64,000 bases of DNA, taken from positions 45,748-109,747 of the forward strand of contig JAFWQM010000161.1 in assembly GCA_017509065.1 (NCBI GenBank), written 5' to 3'. This document shows, in pieces, positions 61,743 to 64,000 of the stretch. A program made the translations under genes and the position numbers. The notes beneath the pieces were generated by a model. The model did no database searches, was not told the DNA's origin, and saw nothing but the letters and a program-made list of their open reading frames with translations. Numbering within the stretch: the first letter of the stretch is position 1; the number at the start of each line of letters is the position of its first letter. The DNA comes from Clostridia bacterium (GTDB lineage Bacteria > Bacillota_A > Clostridia > Christensenellales > Aristaeellaceae).

Positions 61743-63656
61743 TCACGTCACCGTCAAATCCCTGTCGATGCCGTATTTCTTCATTCTGCGCCACAGCGTG
61801 GTTTTGCTGATACCCAATTCCGCCGCAGCCTTTTCACGGTTCCCGTGGCAGCGGTTCAGCAGGTCCACCAGCGCTGCCGCCTTCGGATGCATGATGCTTT
61901 CATTCTCTTCCGGTGCAGGGGCGGGCTCGCTGTCCATGGCCCGCAGGTGGGAACGCACCATGTCTTCATCCACATTGCGCTTTTCGGCAAGCAACGCCAG
62001 CCGCTGGCACAGGCTGTTCATCTGGTCCAGATTGCCCGGCCAATCGTAGACGGAAAGAAAATCCTTGGCGTCGGCGGTCAGACGAATCTGCCGGGCGAGC
62101 TTCTTTGTCCATTCGTTCAGGATCGCGTCAAACCAGCCGGGAATATCCTCCCTGCGGTTGCGCAGGGGCGGAATCTCCACCTTGAACGCGCTGAGTTTAT
62201 AGTACAGATCCTTGCGGAGCTGGCCGCAGAGCATCTTTTCCCGCAGGTTCGCTTCGGTGGAAATAATCAGCTTCACGTCAAAGGGAACGCTCAAGCTGGC
62301 GTCATTGCTTTTGTACTGGCCTTCCGTCAGCTGCAGCAGCTTATACTGAGTTTCGATGGAGAGCATCTCCACCTGCCGCAGGTACAGCGTGCCGCCCCGG
62401 GCCAGCTCCACCACGGACCGGTCGGTATCCTTATGGGCGCTGAACCTGCCGAACAGCTTTTCATCCAGATCGTCGGGATGCCAGATGCTGCAGTCCACCG
62501 TTACAAACGGCCCGCCCCGCTGCAGGGATTCATTATGGATACATTGTGCCAGGATGCCCTTCCCCGTGCCCGGTTCGCCGGCGAGCAGCACGGCGGAAGA
62601 GTAACGGCTCAGGCGCTTCAGCTGTGCAATGACATGCTGGAATTCTTTGTTCTCCGCATAGAGCTGGGAAAAGCTGTAATGCGCCACAAAGCCCCGCTTG
62701 GCCCGCTCCTGCCGCAGACGGGAGTCCATTTCGCTGATGCGTTTGCTCTCCTGAAAGGTGAGGATCGCGCCTTCGTTTTTATCCTCCACGCGCAAGGGCG
62801 TCACGCTCATCAGTGCGTTTCTGCGGCCCAGGACCACCAGTTCCCCGTCCATATCCCTGCCGTCCGCAATAGCGCTTTCAAGCGTTTCCCGCGGCAGGGC
62901 TTCAACGGATTCCCACGCGGGCTTCCCCAGCACATCGTCGGGCTCCTTGCTCAGCATCTGATAAAACATGCGGTTCGCGCGACGGACCGTTCCCGTTTTA
63001 TCCACCTGCATGATCGCCGAAAAAGTGTTGTCCAGCATCGTGCTCATTTCGGCGTTGCTGTGTTTGATCAGATCAATGCTGTATCCCACCAGCGAGGCGG
63101 ATTCCAGCGCTTCCCGCACGCTTTCTTCCCCCATGGAAAGGAAACAGAATGAAATCCCCAAAGCTTCCGCCTGGCGTCCCACCACCTCGCCGCCGATCAC
63201 GCCACGGCAGCCGTCCTCATATGCGCGAAGCACAAGCCCGGAATACTGGTCGATGCCGGTGACGGTGTACACCTTCAAATCGACCCCCAGCAGTTCGCCC
63301 AGGCGTTCCGTGCTGTGGAACATGTTGAAAAAGCCGATAATGCCAAGCATCGGCTTTTCGCCCGCTGAAAGGTTCAGCTGCTGTTTCAGCGCCAGCACCA
63401 GAGACGCCAATTCCTGGGTGGAGGCGCGCATCTCGATCACCGGAATCAGCACAGCCGCGCGGGCAAGCCGCGCCTGCAGGCCGCGGGCGATGATGAGTTC
63501 GCAGCCCTTATCCTCCAAAGCCTTTGCGCGGGCGGCAATGCTGGAAGTCTGCGTGTATTCAACCGTCATAGGCGTAATGCGCGGATATTGGCCGATCACC
63601 GCCTCCGCGATCTCTTTCAGTTCCGGATAGGGCATCAGAATGGCTGCTTTCGCCAT
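61743..63656 (-). CDS. PrpR-like regulator with PAS, degenerate AAA+ and Fis-type domain
   Basis: 637 residues from ATG 63654-63656 (AAGAGGTG upstream; the GTG 9 bases earlier overlaps that site). Residues 1-190 are a PrpR N-terminal ligand domain (AILMPYPELKEIAEAVIGQ, IIARGLQARL), 200-310 a PAS domain, 330-570 an AAA+ domain and the last 45 a Fis helix-turn-helix (GNREKAAAELGISKTTLWRRMKKYGI). Walker A GEPGTGKG (360-367) is present. The GAFTGA sigma-54 loop is replaced by LFGRFSAHKDTD, and the Walker B LFLDE is LYLRQ (424-428). So sigma-54 activation and ATP hydrolysis are doubtful. Probably senses a carboxylate and controls the Tct operon and the divergent aldolase gene. Confidence 0.9.
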   Translation of the reverse strand: MAKAAILMPYPELKEIAEAVIGQYPRITPMTVEYTQTSSIAARAKALEDKGCELIIARGLQARLARAAVLIPVIEMRASTQELASLVLALKQQLNLSAGEKPMLGIIGFFNMFHSTERLGELLGVDLKVYTVTGIDQYSGLVLRAYEDGCRGVIGGEVVGRQAEALGISFCFLSMGEESVREALESASLVGYSIDLIKHSNAEMSTMLDNTFSAIMQVDKTGTVRRANRMFYQMLSKEPDDVLGKPAWESVEALPRETLESAIADGRDMDGELVVLGRRNALMSVTPLRVEDKNEGAILTFQESKRISEMDSRLRQERAKRGFVAHYSFSQLYAENKEFQHVIAQLKRLSRYSSAVLLAGEPGTGKGILAQCIHNESLQRGGPFVTVDCSIWHPDDLDEKLFGRFSAHKDTDRSVVELARGGTLYLRQVEMLSIETQYKLLQLTEGQYKSNDASLSVPFDVKLIISTEANLREKMLCGQLRKDLYYKLSAFKVEIPPLRNRREDIPGWFDAILNEWTKKLARQIRLTADAKDFLSVYDWPGNLDQMNSLCQRLALLAEKRNVDEDMVRSHLRAMDSEPAPAPEENESIMHPKAAALVDLLNRCHGNREKAAAELGISKTTLWRRMKKYGIDRDLTVT

Positions 63657-63714
63657 GACAATCACCTCTTGATGGGGATGCGTTCATCATATCATACCCC
63701 CGCATTGCGTGTCA

Positions 63715-63733
63715 ATGAAACATTTTGTTTCAT
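63715..63733. promoter_or_regulatory. Palindromic operator candidate between regulator and aldolase genes
   Basis: ATGAAACATTTTGTTTCAT: 7-bp perfect arms over a 5-base centre, with a further half-site-like TTTCATTTCAGTTTC at 63740-63754. It lies 60 bases upstream of the regulator and 50 bases upstream of the aldolase -35, fitting autoregulation. Confidence 0.45.
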
Positions 63734-63782
63734 AACATTTCATTTCAGTTTCTTTAGTTCCATCGTTAGATTCCCGGAAGAA

Positions 63783-63812
63783 TTGACGTTTCCCAGGAAA
63801 ATATGGTAAAGT
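63783..63812 (+). promoter_or_regulatory. Sigma-A promoter of the aldolase gene
   Basis: TTGACG (63783-63788), 18 bases, TAAAGT (63807-63812), 41 bases before the start. No sigma-54 type GG-N10-GC element was found here. Confidence 0.6.
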
Positions 63813-63853
63813 ATCATCAAGATAATCAAAGAATCCTGAAAGGAGCGAATGTT

Positions 63854-64000
63854 ATGTCTTTCACGCCCAGAGGAATCGTTGTTCCCATTGTCACGCCCGT
63901 GGACGAAGCGGGAAACCTGAATGAAAAAGCCTATCGCGGCCTGATCGACTACCTGGCCGAGAACGGCATCCATGGCGTATTCCCCTTCGGCACCACCGGC
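63854..64000 (+). CDS. DapA/NanA-family (dihydrodipicolinate synthase-like) aldolase, N-terminal part
   Basis: 49 codons before the window ends; ATG after AAAGGAGCGAATGTT. GIVVPIVTPVDEAGNLNEKAYRGLIDYLAENGIHGVFPFGTTG is the first strand-helix unit and the GTTG phosphate/carboxylate-binding loop of class I Schiff-base aldolases related to DapA, NanA and keto-deoxy sugar acid aldolases. Too short to choose among them. It is transcribed divergently from the PrpR-like regulator. Confidence 0.85.
   Translation, partial: MSFTPRGIVVPIVTPVDEAGNLNEKAYRGLIDYLAENGIHGVFPFGTTG

Noticed and set aside
63657..63853. Sigma-54 promoter upstream of the aldolase gene
   Set aside because: No GG-N10-GC element was found, whereas a fair sigma-A promoter is present.
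63854..64000. Naming the partial aldolase dapA or nanA
   Set aside because: Only the first 49 codons are visible; the lysine and substrate-specific residues lie beyond the window.

Overview
The window looks like a chromosomal segment of a spore-forming, Gram-positive Clostridia-type gut anaerobe. An alpha/beta small acid-soluble spore protein gene (50949-51182), AGGAGG-type ribosome binding sites, sigma-A promoters, two glycyl radical enzymes (oxygen-sensitive) and many carbohydrate enzymes point that way. Genus and species cannot be read from the sequence; a Christensenellales-like lineage is a guess. I saw no rRNA, tRNA or CRISPR array.

Region 1 (1-44077) is a dense block of carbohydrate-catabolic operons. 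From the left: a truncated glycyl radical enzyme, an ADP-ribosylglycohydrolase-family protein and a GH5-like hydrolase (minus); a PfkB kinase with GH3 and GH1 glucosidases (plus); then on the minus strand a sugar ABC importer without its ATPase, a frameshifted AraC-type regulator, GH105, a 2-hydroxyacid dehydrogenase, a GH39-like enzyme and a discoidin-like protein. Next comes a divergent uronate locus: DUF2264, GH88, two FAD proteins and GH36-like on the minus strand; SDR, two heparinase II/III-type lyases and a Gfo/Idh/MocA dehydrogenase on the plus strand. Last is a GH94-like / NanE / glycyl radical enzyme / GH38 / SIS / clan GH-L-like operon. None of these carbohydrate enzymes has a visible signal peptide, so the block reads as cytoplasmic processing of imported oligosaccharides. 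A non-palindromic motif (core TATAAAAANCGTACA) recurs upstream of several operons and may tie them into one regulon.

Region 2 (44130-51790) is a scrapyard. It holds C-terminal fragments of a phosphotriesterase-like and a uroporphyrinogen-decarboxylase-like gene fused head to head, a nuclease-like tail, an archaeal-type ATPase, a multi-hairpin repeat, a MerR regulator with membrane and zinc-ribbon domains coupled to a YhfC protease, and a remnant of an integrative element (DUF6017 protein, TnpV). That remnant is bounded by a truncated P-loop kinase on one side and a truncated spore-protein tail on the other. An intact spore-protein gene follows.

Region 3 (51798-64000) is organised around two complete tripartite tricarboxylate transporters (TctC-TctB-TctA, twice). 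Between them lie two alpha/beta hydrolases and a DUF3237 protein; after them come a metallo-beta-lactamase-fold hydrolase, a PrpR-like regulator with a degenerate AAA+ domain on the minus strand, and the start of a DapA/NanA-family aldolase gene cut by the window edge. This suggests uptake and hydrolysis of a carboxylate or ester whose identity is unknown.
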